34,239 nt of DNA, from the NCBI GenBank assembly GCA_026988025.1, contig JALSMB010000069.1:1-34239 (forward strand), given 5' to 3'. The position numbers and the translations under genes are program-made. Below are positions 8,729 through 19,626 of the stretch, in pieces. Every line of letters begins with the position of its first letter. Position 1 is the stretch's first letter. This stretch comes from Candidatus Altimarinota bacterium (GTDB lineage Bacteria; Patescibacteriota; Gracilibacteria; BD1-5; UBA6164). The notes beneath the pieces are model-generated. The model saw only the letters and a program-made list of their open reading frames with translations, did not search any database and was not told the origin of the DNA.

Positions 8729-9262
8729 ATCAAAATTATCATAAACTTGAGTTTCTATTTTGTATAATATATAATCTTCTTCTTTAAATCATTTGGTGTT
8801 AAATTTTTCTTCAAGAATTGTAAGTAGATCTTCTCATACTAAAAGACTAGGATTTATATTTGCTAAGATTACAGCCATTTTGCTGTAGTCTTTTTTTATT
8901 GCTAAGACTCATTGTTTAGTCGGGTCTATTTCTAATATTTCTTTATCTTGAAGGATTGTTCTTTTTTTTATAAAATCTATTCTTATCTTTAAATCTTTTG
9001 TTTCATTTAGTTTAACTGGTTTAAATCTAGAGTCTTTTGAAATTGCTTGTATTGTATTTTCTATTATTTCTTCAGCTATTGTATTTTTAATTTCTTTTAT
9101 ATTTCATGATGCTCATCTTATTTCACCTGATTTATAAATAGTTACAAATAATGATCAATTTCATTCAATAAGTGAATTATCTGTTATATTTAAATCTTCA
9201 ATTTGAGGAGTCTTAAAATTTTTTAGGTAAAAATCTATTGTTTGTTCAGCAACTGATATCAT
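8720..9262 (-). CDS. AMMECR1 domain protein
   Basis: 180 residues. Family landmarks: GSLFVTIYKSGEIRGASGNI (strand and turn of the signature loop), SKDSRFKPVKLNE (DxRFxPV) and PTKQGVLAIKKDYSKMAVIL. Human AMMECR1 carries an invariant LRGCIG motif; here it reads IRGASG, so the cysteine is replaced. The biochemical role of the family is not settled; bacterial and archaeal members often lie near radical SAM genes, and the radical SAM gene mtaB is three genes upstream on the same strand. It is the last gene of the mtaB-lspA group. Confidence 0.82.
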
Positions 9263-9285
9263 AATTAATTTTAGTTAATAATTTA

Positions 9286-10035
9286 TTATATAGTATTTTT
9301 ATCTTCTTCATCTCTTAATAGTTCTTTTTCTTCCATTTCAATTTGATAAAAAATATCACCTAATTGATCTAGATTTGTATAATTATAGTAATGATAATAT
9401 GCTAATTCAAATATTTGTTTGAAAAAAGTAGTAGAAAAATTTATTATTGGTAATAGTAAAACAAGTGAAATTAATCTAGCTATTCATGTGTCAAGAGAAG
9501 TAAATATTAATACTGTAATAGTTATACTTATAAATAGGCCTATAAAACTTCAGTATAATCATATTAATACATGCCTGTAATTATTCAATAATTCAGTAAT
9601 TATACTTGTTCAAAATATTACTAATAAAGTATGGGCTAGAAATATGTACATTATATATTCATAATCTAATAATCCTGCATATATATATATAGGAGTAATA
9701 AATACATAAGTTAAAAATGCAAAGAATGCAAGTTGTCATGAAATTACTACATTTTTTTTATATTTTTCACTAGATGTCATATTTAATAACTTGTATGTTA
9801 GAAAAATGGTTGTAGTAGTTCAAATAAGTGTAATTATAGATAATATTAATGGAAATATAGAGCTAGTTTCTAATCATATTTGTGCTGTTGCAAATGTTCA
9901 GGGTATATTTACTGAATTTCAAAGTAAAAATGTAATCAATAATATAAATATGCTTCATACTATTCATGCTATTAGGCTTCAAAGTGAGTTTATAAGAACC
10001 TCTTGAAATTGTATTTTTTTTGGTCAGAAAGACAT
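9286..10035 (-). CDS. Polytopic membrane protein, unknown
   Basis: 249 residues with about six hydrophobic segments, e.g. LIAGIVGSIFILLITFLLG, IFPLILSIITLIGTTTTIFL, FAFLTYVFITPIYIYAGLL, YIFLAHTLLVIFGTSIITEL and LYGSFIGLFISITITVLIF. The C-terminus is acidic (QIEMEEKELLRDEEDKNTI). No known motif is recognised. It starts 3 bases before the lspA stop codon region (gap of 3) and is probably cotranscribed with mtaB and lspA. Residue pattern and length suggest a conserved CPR membrane family, not an enzyme I can name. Confidence 0.78.
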
Positions 10036-10038
10036 AAT

Positions 10039-10473
10039 TTATTTTTTATTTTTATAAAGTACATACATGTAAATAATTGCTCCTGTTGTAATAAAAGTAT
10101 CAGCAAAATTAAATACTGAAAAATATTTAATTCATATAAAATCTATTACATTGGAGTTAAAAATTCTTTCGATAGCATTTCATATAGCTCATGATAGAAT
10201 TAATCAAAAAGAAATATCTATTAATTTATTACTTTTAAGTTCTTTTCTTTCTTTTTTATAATAATAAAAAATTAGAATAATCAAAGAAATAGTGATTACT
10301 TTAAGTATTGTAGGATATATTTCTATTCAGAATGCTATTCATGGATTTAATATAAATTGTAAATATATATAATCTCATAAAATATTTATTTTTTTTATTA
10401 AATAAATATTTGCTAAAGTTTTAGTTAATATATCTATTATGATTCACGTAAAAAGAGTAGTATAGAATATCAT
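10039..10473 (-). CDS. lspA: Lipoprotein signal peptidase (signal peptidase II)
   Basis: 144 residues, four membrane helices. Both catalytic aspartate regions are present: GNAIERIFNSNVIDFIG and FSVFNFADTFITTGA. The NPGIAFGI motif (family NxGaaFg) and LTKTLA near the first helix also fit. LspA cleaves the signal peptide of lipidated prolipoproteins in the membrane, so this organism makes lipoproteins. Two of the three family glycines in these motifs are TGA codons. The gene follows mtaB with 2 bases between and precedes the membrane protein by 3. Confidence 0.93.
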
Positions 10474-10475
10474 TT

Positions 10476-11759
10476 TTATTTTATTAGTTTTCAAATAACA
10501 ATTTCATTTCTTTTTATTTCACCAGATATTATTTCAAAATTTGAATTATCTGCTTCTATATAATTTTGTGTCCATCATTTCCATTTTATTTTTTCTGTTT
10601 TATCATCTTTTTTTACTACTTCTATAAGTACTTCTAGGTTTTTTCATATATTTTTTTCTATAAATTTATCTCTTATTTGGTCTGATAAATTCATTATTTC
10701 CCACATTCTATCTTTTTTAATTTTTCAGTCTATTTGGTTTGGATATTTTCATGCTGGAACATCTTCTCATAGATTATGTCATGAAAAAGGAAAAGCATGA
10801 ACCTTTGTTATATTGCATTCTTTTATTAAATCTATAGTTTCTTTAAAATTTTCTTCTGTTTCATTTGGAAATCATACTATTATATCTGCTCATATACTTA
10901 TTGAAACTCAATCTTGTCTTTTTATATTTCTGGTTTTTAAAAGAAGATCTTTCATGTATTTTCAATTATAATGTCTAGACATTGATTTTAATACATCAGT
11001 TGAACCAGATTGAACTGAGTAATGAAAATGAGGATATATTCTAGTATTTTCTAATAATTTTAATACATCATCAGTTATAAATTCAGGTCACATAGAGCTT
11101 ATTCTTATTCTTGGAATTTTAGTATTATCTAAAAGATATTTAATTAATTCAGCAAATCTAGATTTTCAAATATCATTTGTTGTATCAAGTCACCAAGCTG
11201 AGAGATTTATTCATGTTAAAACTACTTCTTTTCATCAATTTTTTTCATATTCTAAAATTTCAGCCAATATGTCTTCTTTACTTCTAGAATAATGTCTTCA
11301 TCTCTTTTTTACTGTAAGACAAAAACTACAAAAACTATCACATCATCATTGGATTAATATAAATTTCTTTGTATATATTCAAGAGGGAATTTTTTTTATA
11401 TTATTTTTTACTTTTCTTATTCATTCTGCTTTAAATGGAGAAGGGTTTCAGTATCATTCTGGATCTTCATCTAATATTTCTATATTATTTTTTATGTATT
11501 CTAAATCAGGGTATAATTCAAAAAAATCATCCTGTGCTTTTCAATCTTTAAATGCTCAACATCAACTTATAAATATTTTTTCTGAATCTTTTAAATTCTT
11601 ATATGAATCTTTTACAAATTTTAACCATTTCCTTTTTGCGTTATCTGTTACTACGCAACTAGCTATAAAAATACCATTTTTTCATTCTAAATATTTAGAA
11701 TTTAACCATTTATCCGTATAATATTTATTTACTTTACAACCAAATATTTTGTATTCCAT
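10476..11759 (-). CDS. mtaB: tRNA (t6A37) methylthiotransferase MtaB-like radical SAM enzyme
   Basis: 427 residues. N-terminal MTTase domain starts MEYKIFGCKVNKYYTDKW (GCKVN is typical of MtaB rather than MiaB), with further cluster cysteines in ASCVVTDNAKRK and ISGCGA. The radical SAM cluster motif is in LIQGGCDSFCSFCLTVKKRG (CxxxCxxC), followed by RHYSRS, VVLTGINLSAWG, HYSVQSGSTDVLKSMSRHY and DIIVGFPNET. A TRAM-like C-terminal domain ends the protein. It adds a methylthio group to t6A at position 37 of tRNAs reading ANN codons. It is the first gene of a four-gene minus-strand unit and is divergent from the rnhB-queH fusion. Confidence 0.9.
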
Positions 11760-11829
11760 TTTGTTTTTTTTATTGTTTATTTTTTAGATGTTGTTATTAT
11801 ATACGGGAATAATAATTTTAAAAGTCAAA

Positions 11830-13008
11830 ATGAATAGTAAAATCAAAATTTGAATAGATGAAGCATGAAGATGACCATGGCTTTGACCTGTAGTAGCTTG
11901 TGCTTTGTGTTTTAATCCAGATAATAAACCAAATAAAGAATTATTAAATAAGATAAATGATTCTAAAAAATTGAGTGAAAAAAATAGAGAAGAAATTTAT
12001 AATGAATTAATTAGTTTGTCTTCTTGAGAAAAACCTCAAGTATTTTTTGGAGTTTGAGTTGTTGATAATTATATAATAGATGACATAAATATTAAACAAG
12101 CAAATAAAGAAGCAATGAGAAGAGCTTTAATTGAATTACTTAGAAAAATAGACAATGATAAAATAAATAGTGTTGTAATTGATTGAAATGATAACTATGA
12201 ATTTGAAGAATTAAAAAAACAACCACTTTTTATAGTATGATGAGATTGAAAAGTGATTGAAATATGAGCAGCATCAATAATAGCTAAGGTGTTCAGAGAT
12301 AGGTTAATGACTATTTATGCTGATCTTTATCCAAATTTATGAATAGAAAATCATAAATGATATGGTACAAAAAAACATAAAAATTATTTAGATTGAAAAG
12401 ATAAAATTACTTGAATTCATAGATTAAGTTATAAACCAGTTAAAAAGATTTTAGAATCAAAACCAAAACTTTTATTACATATTTGTTGTTGACCAGATGC
12501 TACTGTTCCGATTATGGATTTAAAAGATAAATATGATATAACTTGTTTTTGGTATGATCCAAATATACAACCTAAAAAAGAATATAATAAAAGATTAAAG
12601 CATTTTATAAAAGTCTGTGAAATAGAGAAAGTCCCATATATAGAATGACCATATGATGTAGATAATTTCATGAAAGAAATTAAATGACTTGAAAAAACAC
12701 CAGAAAGGTGAGATAAATGTACAAATTGTTATGATATGAGAATGAAAAAAACAGCAGAATTAGCAGAAGAATTATGAATAAAACAATGGACAACAACTTT
12801 AAATAATTCACCTCATAAAGATTTACAAAAGATGTATAATCTTGGTGATAAATATGATTTAAAACATAAACTAGAATTTCTTAAAATTGCTTTTAGAAAA
12901 AATAAATGATTTGAAAGAAGTGTAGAGTATACAAAAAAACATAAAATATATAGACAAAACTATTGTGGTTGTATATATAGTGATACTTATCCAGAAAAAT
13001 ATAAATAA
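11830..13008 (+). CDS. rnhB-queH: Fusion of RNase HII and epoxyqueuosine reductase QueH
   Basis: 392 residues in one frame. Residues 1-210 are a complete RNase HII: IGIDEAGRGPWLGPVVACA (D10, E11), NDSKKLSEKNRE, VVIDGND, GAASIIAKVFRDR, HKGYGTKKHKNY and IHRLSYKPVKK. It cuts RNA in RNA/DNA hybrids. From about residue 212 a complete QueH (DUF208) follows: LLLHICCGPDATVP, FWYDPNIQPKKEYNKR, GDKCTNCYDMRMKKTAELA (about 296), TTTLNNSPHKD and RQNYCGCIYSDTYPEKY (about 377). The paired cysteines are the metal/Fe-S ligands of QueH, which makes queuosine from epoxyqueuosine in tRNA. No stop or new start separates the halves. No other queuosine gene is in the window. Divergent from mtaB. Confidence 0.92.
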
Positions 13009-13016
13009 AAAATAAA

Positions 13017-13715
13017 ATGAAAAAAATATTAAAAGATAAAATAATAAATATAGAAAATACTAACATATTTGATAATAAATTTTTATTTGAATATTTAGAA
13101 ATAAATAAAAGAGATTCTAATATTGAAATAATATATTTATCTGATTTATTAGAACTTAAAAAAAATATAGATATACTCGAAAAAGTAAATAATAAACCAG
13201 CAATGTATTCTAATGTTTATTCTCCAGAAGATGAATTAGAAATATTTAAAGATATATTTGATAATGCATTAAAAAATAAAAAAAGAGTACATATAGTTTG
13301 AGTTACTTTAGACTCTGAAATAAAAATACTAGAGGAATATTATAGAAAATTATGATTTATGAGAGATGATATAAATTGTTTTGATCCAGATTTCAGCATT
13401 CCATTAGTTACAGTTTCAGTGAAGATAGAAAATATAATATGGAAGTGATCTGATTATAAAGTTCAAAGAAGTAATATTTTTTTTAATCCACCTATTCGTG
13501 AATCTGGTCAGGTTAAAGCAATGTATAAGTGAATAAATAGATGAGTTGTAGCTTGAATTTATATTACTAATTACGATAAAAAAATAGAAAGTTTTCTATG
13601 AAATTGTATATTAGAAGAAAAAATTTTACCTTTAACCTTAACTAAAGTATTAAATTATAATTTATCTGATATTTGATTTACTTGAATAAAAAAAGAACTA
13701 ATAATTAATTACTAA
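13017..13715 (+). CDS. Hypothetical protein
   Basis: 232 residues, starting MKKILKDKIINIENTNIFDN, 8 bases after the rnhB-queH stop, so probably cotranscribed. It is soluble, Ile/Asn/Lys-rich, with a helix-strand alternation in the N-terminal half (IEIIYLSDLLELKKNIDILE; VHIVGVTLDSEIKILEEYY) that looks like an alpha/beta fold, and a second half containing FNPPIRESGQVKAMYKG and NRGVVAGIYITNYDKKI. No motif is recognised; I make no functional call. TGA codons are read through at several Gly positions, as in neighbours. Confidence 0.7.
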
Positions 13716-13730
13716 TTATTAGTTCTTTTT
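13690..13730. terminator. Bidirectional terminator between convergent genes
   Basis: A perfect 18-bp inverted repeat (13690-13707 with 13713-13730; AAAAAGAACTAATAATTA and its complement) around a five-base loop. It includes the last codons and stop of the hypothetical gene and touches the stop codon of the PKD-protein gene on the other strand. Confidence 0.85.
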
Positions 13731-16566
13731 ATTTTATTATTTTTATATTAATTGTGTCTTCTAATATATTTTTATTAGAAAAATCTAATTTAAGAGTTAT
13801 TTTATAGTTTCATTCTTTTTTATATGAATGACTAGGATTTGCTTCTGTTGATATTTCTCAATCTCAGAAATCCCAAAAATATCATATAATTTGTCATTGT
13901 GAATCCTCAGATGAAAAATCTATTCATTGTCAAATAGGGGCATTTTTCATACTAGTTTTTATTTTAACACTTTGAGGTTTTGGTTTTAATATAAGTTTTT
14001 TAGTAGCTGAATATTTTTTTCAACTACTAGTTATTACAGTTACCTTAACTGTATAATCTCAAGGAGCTGTATATCTATGTCATTGAACGATAGAATCTCT
14101 TTCTTCTACAATACCATCATCATAATCCCATATAAATTTTTCTATATTTTCATTTTTTACCTGACTTTTAGATGCATCAAATCATACAATAACTGGTACG
14201 TAATCACTTGATTTATTTATTTCAAAATCTATTATTGCTTCTTTTTTAATTCATTCAATATATATTTGTTCCTTTAATTTTATTATATCGTCAGAAATCT
14301 TTCTATGAGCAAACTCATAATAGACTGTAATTATATGATTTCATTCTGTTGCAATATTGTATTCTCATACTTTAGTGACTTCATCTATATCTCAATCTGA
14401 GTTATAGTCCCAACTTACTTTTTTTAATGTATAAAGTTGATTATTCGCTTTTATAAATCTAGCATCAAGTTTTATTTTGGTAGGAGTACCTATTTCATTA
14501 ATATAATATTCATTTAATCATGGGTCATAGGTAATATCTTTTAATACTTTTCAATCATTTGTTATTCTTAATTCTCTAGATAATTTTAAATCTTTACTAA
14601 CCTTTATTGTTGTATTTATTATTTTTGTTTCTCATGCAGAATCTTTTAAGATTACTTTAATTTTATGCTCTCAATATTTTTCAAATTCATAATTTATTTT
14701 ACTAGATCCTTCTGGGTCTGTGATATCTCATTTTTTTGTTATTTCTTTATCTCATATCATCCATTTATATTCTTCAATATATCAATTTCAAAAATCATTT
14801 TCAAGGTTAACTAATTTAATCTCATATTTCAAATCATTTACAACTCATCTAGTATATTTTATTTCTCATGATAATTTAACTTTATCTTCTCACTTTATTA
14901 TAAATAATTTATCAAGTTTATCAGATTTTTTATCATTTCTTTTAATATACATTCAAACTAATGTCTCTTCAAATATAGGTTTTCATACTCTAAAAATATT
15001 TCATGTCCAAATTGGATTATCTAAATCATTTATGAAATACCATTCAATCTTACCTAATTCTTTTAATGAACTTGCATCGAAATCAACCATTTTTCATCAA
15101 TTATTTAGTTTTTTTTCATTTATTTTAACTAAATATGAAATATTTACATCAGGAATTTTATCCATTTCTTTTATTGTAATTTTTGATTGTAGATCAATTT
15201 CTTCTAAAGTTAATGAAATTTTATGGTTTCATATTTTATTAAAATTGTGTATTACAGTAGGTACTGGACTTTCTTTAACTACTCAGTCTCAAAAATCCCA
15301 AGTATATTTTTTAATTGTTACTCATTTTTGTTCTTCTTTTTTTGCATAATAACTCAAGTCAAATTTTATTTCAACGGGTCAAATTAAATTTGTTGTATCT
15401 TCTAATAGTGATCATTGTTTATCAAATGATTCACTTAATAATTTAGAATTATCATATAATTGCACATCTCAATAGGCCATTTCTTGCCAGTTTGGTAGTG
15501 ATTTTATTTTTCTATCTATTATCATCCAAACAGATGCTGTTGAGAATGTTAGAATTAATATTGTTGTTGATATAATTCAATATCTTATCTTTTTTTGTTT
15601 AAATTCTTTTTTTGTAAGAGAAAATTTAAATAAATATATTACTAAAAAGATAGTTTCAATAAAAATTAAGATTGAGAATATTATAGCTATAGCCTGACTT
15701 ATAAATGAGTTTATTTCATTTAAATTTATACCAAGACTATAGAAAAATTTAACATCTTCTATTGATTTTGCATTTAATACTATAAAACCTATAAAACCTC
15801 ATCAAATCACTAGTGCTATAAAAGCAATTGCTCATAAAAATGTCATAATTTGACTCATTGAAGTTTTTTTAGTCTCTTTTTTAGCTAATTTTTTTTCTAT
15901 ATATGATGCTTTTATAAATAGTTTTGATCATAAATCTCAAGGAATAACTTTTGTAATTATTTTAAAATTTTTATTTCTTATAATTTTTTCTCAGCTTCAT
16001 TCTTGTTCGTTTTCTGTTTCGTCTACAGTTAATTTTGTTAGAGTTTTAGCTTTTATTAAAATATTTGAATAAATTGGAAATTTGATATATCTAACTTCTT
16101 TTACTATTTTATCTTTTCTGAAAGTAATTTTTACAGCACTATCAATATCCATTGGCTCAAAAGTTGCGAAATCATACTCTTTATCAACTAATATTTCTAA
16201 TAAAATATCTGCTGTTGTTATATTTATATCAAAAATAATTTTTTCTACTTTTTCTTCTTTTTTTTCATTCTTTTTTTCTATATCAGCTTTTGCTATAATT
16301 GATTTTTCATATTCAGTTCTTCAGATTTCTTCTTTTGTATTATTATTTTCTAAAGGTTTTTCTTTAATTTCTTTTATGTCTAATTTTTCTTCTTTAATTT
16401 CTACTTCTTTAGGATTAGAATCATTTAAATTATCTAAAACATTATATGCTTTAGAATCTCCTTTATCATCTTTTTTTTCAGAAACTATCTCAGTTTCATC
16501 TTTTTTTATGTTTTTATCTTCATTAGTATCATCTAAATCTAGGTCTAATTTTGATGGATCAAACAT
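13729..16566 (-). CDS. Large membrane-anchored PKD-repeat surface protein
   Basis: 945 residues. Residues 1-110 are acidic and disordered-looking (MFDPSKLDLDLDDTNEDKN, KEVEIKEEKLDIKEIKEK). A small alpha/beta region follows (ITTADILLEILVDKEYDFAT), then three membrane segments near 241-265, 290-315 and 327-349. The long remainder is extracytoplasmic and made of beta-sandwich repeats with PKD signatures: GDFGDGVVKES (about 422), SGDYNSDGDIDE (about 722), GDYDDGIVEERD (about 812) with HRYTAPGDYTVKVTVI, and GDFGDGEISTEANPSHSYKKEGNYKITL (as separate motifs GDFGDG and NPSHSY, about 892). PKD domains mediate adhesion or binding at cell surfaces, so this is a likely contact protein. The gene is monocistronic. 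The TGA codons fall on PKD glycines. Confidence 0.83.
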
Positions 16567-16646
16567 GGTTATTATTTGTTAACAATTATTTATATTATTT
16601 TAACATATAAATTAACAAATATCTAATATTTAACATTGACGAATAT

Positions 16647-16679
16647 AAAAAGCTTAGTCTAAATTAGACTAAGCTTTTT
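16647..16679 (-). terminator. Terminator downstream of secA
   Basis: 16-bp inverted repeat AAAAAGCTTAGTCTAA (16647-16662) with 16664-16679, ending 2 bases from the secA stop. On the minus strand the right arm ends in a T-run. The remaining bases to 16566 are the AT-rich upstream region of the PKD gene, in which TTGTTA and TAATAT-like boxes could form its promoter. Confidence 0.82.
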
Positions 16680-16681
16680 AA

Positions 16682-19318
16682 TTACACTCTGATTTTTGTT
16701 TTTTTAGTATTATTTTCAGGGGCATTATTTGGATTTGTAAATAATGGGTTTGTGTTATTTTTTATTTTAGGAGAATCTTTTTTTATTTTTGTAGAATCCT
16801 GTAAAGAAACATTATTAAAATTCATATCTTTAGGATCTATTGCTTTTTCTTCTTCTATTTCTTGTACTTGATTAATAGAAAATATTGATTTAATAGTTTT
16901 GTATTCTAATTCATCCATTAAATTATTAAATTTTTGAAATGCTTTTTCTTTATAAACTACAAGTGGTTGTCTTTGAGCATATCATTCAAATGCAACCTCT
17001 TCTCTAAGTCTACTCATAGCATCAATATGCCTCATCCATAAACTATCTATAGATTGTAAAACAATTCTTCTTTCTAAATCAAAAAATATTTCTTCATCTT
17101 TTATTTTTTCTTTTATTTTATTTAATTCATCTAATCAAATATTAGCTATATATTCAGCTATTTCTTTAGCATCTGTCATTCAGAATATATCATCATTTTC
17201 AATAGTATCATCAATAGCTTCAACTCATAGAAAATCATTAATTTTTATTATAAGTTCTTTTTTATTTATGTCTTCTCATTCTTTAACTTTAGCAATTTCT
17301 GCAAAAACTATTTTTTTAATTTGATTTGATAACATTTTTTTAACATCTTCATCTACATTTTCAGCATCAAGAATTTTATTTCTTTTATTATAAATAATTG
17401 TTCTATGTTTATTTATAACATCATCATATTCTAATACATGTTTTCTTGCATCAAAATTATGTCATTCAACTTGTTTTTGAACTCAAGTAACTTTATTTGT
17501 AAGCATACCACTTTGAGCTAATGGTTCATCATCTGGAAGGGAAGCAAACATTCAACCATTAAATATACTAAATAATTTATCTCAACCAAATATTCTCATT
17601 ATATCATCATTTGGAGAAATAAGATATTGAGTAATTCATGGATCTCATTGTCTACCAGCTCTTCATCTTAATTGATTATCAATTCTTCTAGTTTCATGTT
17701 TTTCAGTACCTAAAATTATTAATCAACCCAATTCTTGAACTCATTCTCAAAGTTTTATATCTGTACCTCTTCAAGCCATATTAGTTGCAATTGTTATTGC
17801 TCATTTTTGTCCTGCATTTGCTATTGTTTCAGCTTCTGTTTCATGATGTTTAGCATTTAAAACATTATGTTCTATTCATTCTTTTTTAAGTCTTTCACTT
17901 AAATATTCTGATTTTTCAACTGACACAGTACCAACTAAAATAGGTTGACCAGTTTGATGCATTTCTTTTATTAACTTAATTACATAATCAAATTTACCTT
18001 TTTCATTTTTGAAAAGTAAATCAGATCTATCGTCTCTTATAAGAGGTTTATTTGTAGGAATTGGTAAAGTATCTAGAGAATAAACTTTATAAAATTCTTC
18101 AGCTTCTGTTGCTGCAGTACCTGTCATTCAAGCAAGTTTCCAATACATTCTAAAATAATTTTGGAATGTAATAGATGCTAAAGTTTTAGATTCTTGTTGT
18201 ATTTCAACTCATTCTTTAGCTTCTAATGCTTGATGAAGTCATTCTGAATATCTTCTACCAGCTAAAACTCTTCAAGTATGCTCATCAATAATCATAACTT
18301 CACCATCTCTCACAAGATAATCTTTATCAATATTGAATGCAGCCATTGCTTTAAGTGCATTTTCTATATGATGTAAATCATTATAATGTTCTGAAACATA
18401 TATGTTTTCAACATGTAATAATTCTTCAATTTTTTTAATTCAATCTTCAGTTAATGTAGCTGATTTTTGTTTTTCATCTAACTTATAATGTTCTACATTT
18501 TTTAATTGCTTAGCTAAAGCAGCAAATTTAATATATTTACTTGTAGGTTCATCATCTGGCATAGAGATAATTAGAGGAGTTCTAGCTTCATCAATCAAAA
18601 TTGAATCAACTTCATCAATTATAGCAAAGAAAAGAGGAGACTGAACTTTATCTTCTTTTTTTATTACCATATTATCCCTTAGATAATCAAAACCAAGCTC
18701 ATTATTTGTAGCATAAACTACATCACAATTGTATGCCGCTTTTTTTTCTTCTTTTGGTTGGGCATTATATATTACTCATGTTTTAAGTCATAGAGCATTA
18801 TATAAAACTGACATTTCTGCACTATCTCTTTGTGCTAAATAATCATTAACAGTAACGATTTGAACTGTGTTTCATGTAAGTGCATTTAAATATGCAGGAA
18901 GAGTAGCAACAAGAGTTTTTCATTCTCATGTTTTCATTTCAGAAATATTTCACATATGAATTGCTAAACCTCAAACAAGTTGAACATCATAAGGAATCAT
19001 ATTCCAAGTAATTTCTTTTCAATCTGATAAAGTAAATTTTTTATTATTAATTAATTTACAAGCAGTTTTTACTAAAGCAAAAGCTTCTAATTTAATAGTA
19101 TCTAAAATCTCTTTAATTTTTTCTGAATCAACTTCATTTTCAAAATTAAGTCATTCAAACATAGCTTTAAATGCAGTTGTTTTATTTTGTACATCATCTA
19201 AAGTATATTTTTCTTGATTTTTTTCAAATCATTTAATTTGTTCTATTAATTTTGTTATTTCTTTTACTTTCTTTTCACTAGGATCACCAAATATTGATTT
19301 TATTATTTTTTCTATCAT
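16682..19318 (-). CDS. secA: Preprotein translocase ATPase SecA
   Basis: 878 residues. Ordered motifs: [15 protein letters not shown], Walker [21 protein letters not shown] (TGEGKT 130-135, both Gly as TGA), [27 protein letters not shown], Walker B region [36 protein letters not shown], and the second motor domain with the RRGRAGRQGDPG-type segment. The C-terminal linker is long and charged ([13 protein letters not shown], ending KKTKIRV) and lacks the usual zinc-binding CxCxSGxx motif. SecA drives protein export through SecYEG; secG is at 4102-4326. The start ATG 19318 is supported by a promoter about 35 bases upstream. Confidence 0.96.
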
Positions 19319-19352
19319 TTTTCTAAGTATTAATCTTTAATTAAGTGCGCAA

Positions 19353-19380
19353 ATTATAATCAAAAAGATTATTTTGTAAA
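19353..19380 (-). promoter_or_regulatory. Promoter of secA
   Basis: On the minus strand, -35 TTTACA (complement of 19375-19380), 16-base spacer, -10 TATAAT (complement of 19353-19358). The predicted start is near 19346, giving a leader of about 28 bases. Confidence 0.65.
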
Positions 19381-19404
19381 AATTAAAATTTAACTATACT
19401 AAAA

Positions 19405-19623
19405 GAGCCAAAAAACAAAATATACAAATACTCTTGTAAACGAAATTATTAAGGAGGAAATTAACTTTTCCTTCTCCTTGATATTCGTTTTTTGAGTATA
19501 TTTGAGTTTTTTGGCAATATAATAGGGTTGTTAATTTCCTCCTTTTTATATTGTCAGAAAACTCACATTAGAAGCCTTTTATAAAGCTTAATTTTTGGCA
19601 TATTAATTTTTAATATGCTTTTT
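19405..19623 (+). ncRNA. Structured RNA or leader upstream of the restriction-modification gene
   Basis: This intergenic stretch has no ORF but dense complementarity. GCCAAAAAAC (19407-19416) pairs with GTTTTTTGGC (19506-19515), and AACGAA/TTCGTT and AAGGAG (19451-19456)/CTCCTT (19474-19479) continue inward, making one long hairpin. Alternatively, AAGGAGGAAATTAAC (19451-19465) pairs perfectly over 15 bp with GTTAATTTCCTCCTT (19530-19544), which excludes the inner hairpin. CAATATA/TATATTG encloses the second arm. A TATACT box (19395-19400) could be its -10, with only a weak -35. A terminator hairpin ends it. Either a free small RNA or an attenuating leader is possible. AAGGAGG, the only strong Shine-Dalgarno-like site in an intergenic region here, lies inside the switchable helix. 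Confidence 0.55.
19598..19623 (+). terminator. Terminator-like hairpin immediately before the R-M start codon
   Basis: GCATATTAA (19598-19606) pairs with TTAATATGC (19610-19618) around TTT, followed by TTTTT to 19623. The R-M gene's ATG is at 19627, so the hairpin directly precedes or overlaps the translation start region. Confidence 0.7.
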
Positions 19624-19626
19624 AAT

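Noticed and set aside
9791..12671. ORFs at 9791-10006 (+), 11494-11721 (+) and 12429-12671 (-)
   Set aside because: Each is antisense to a well-supported gene: the membrane protein, mtaB and rnhB-queH respectively.
14720..16582. Long plus-strand ORFs at 14720-15349 and 16082-16582
   Set aside because: They lie antisense to the PKD protein gene, whose minus-strand frame is open for 945 codons with clear domains. The plus-strand translations are Ser/Phe/Leu-rich shadows with no motif.
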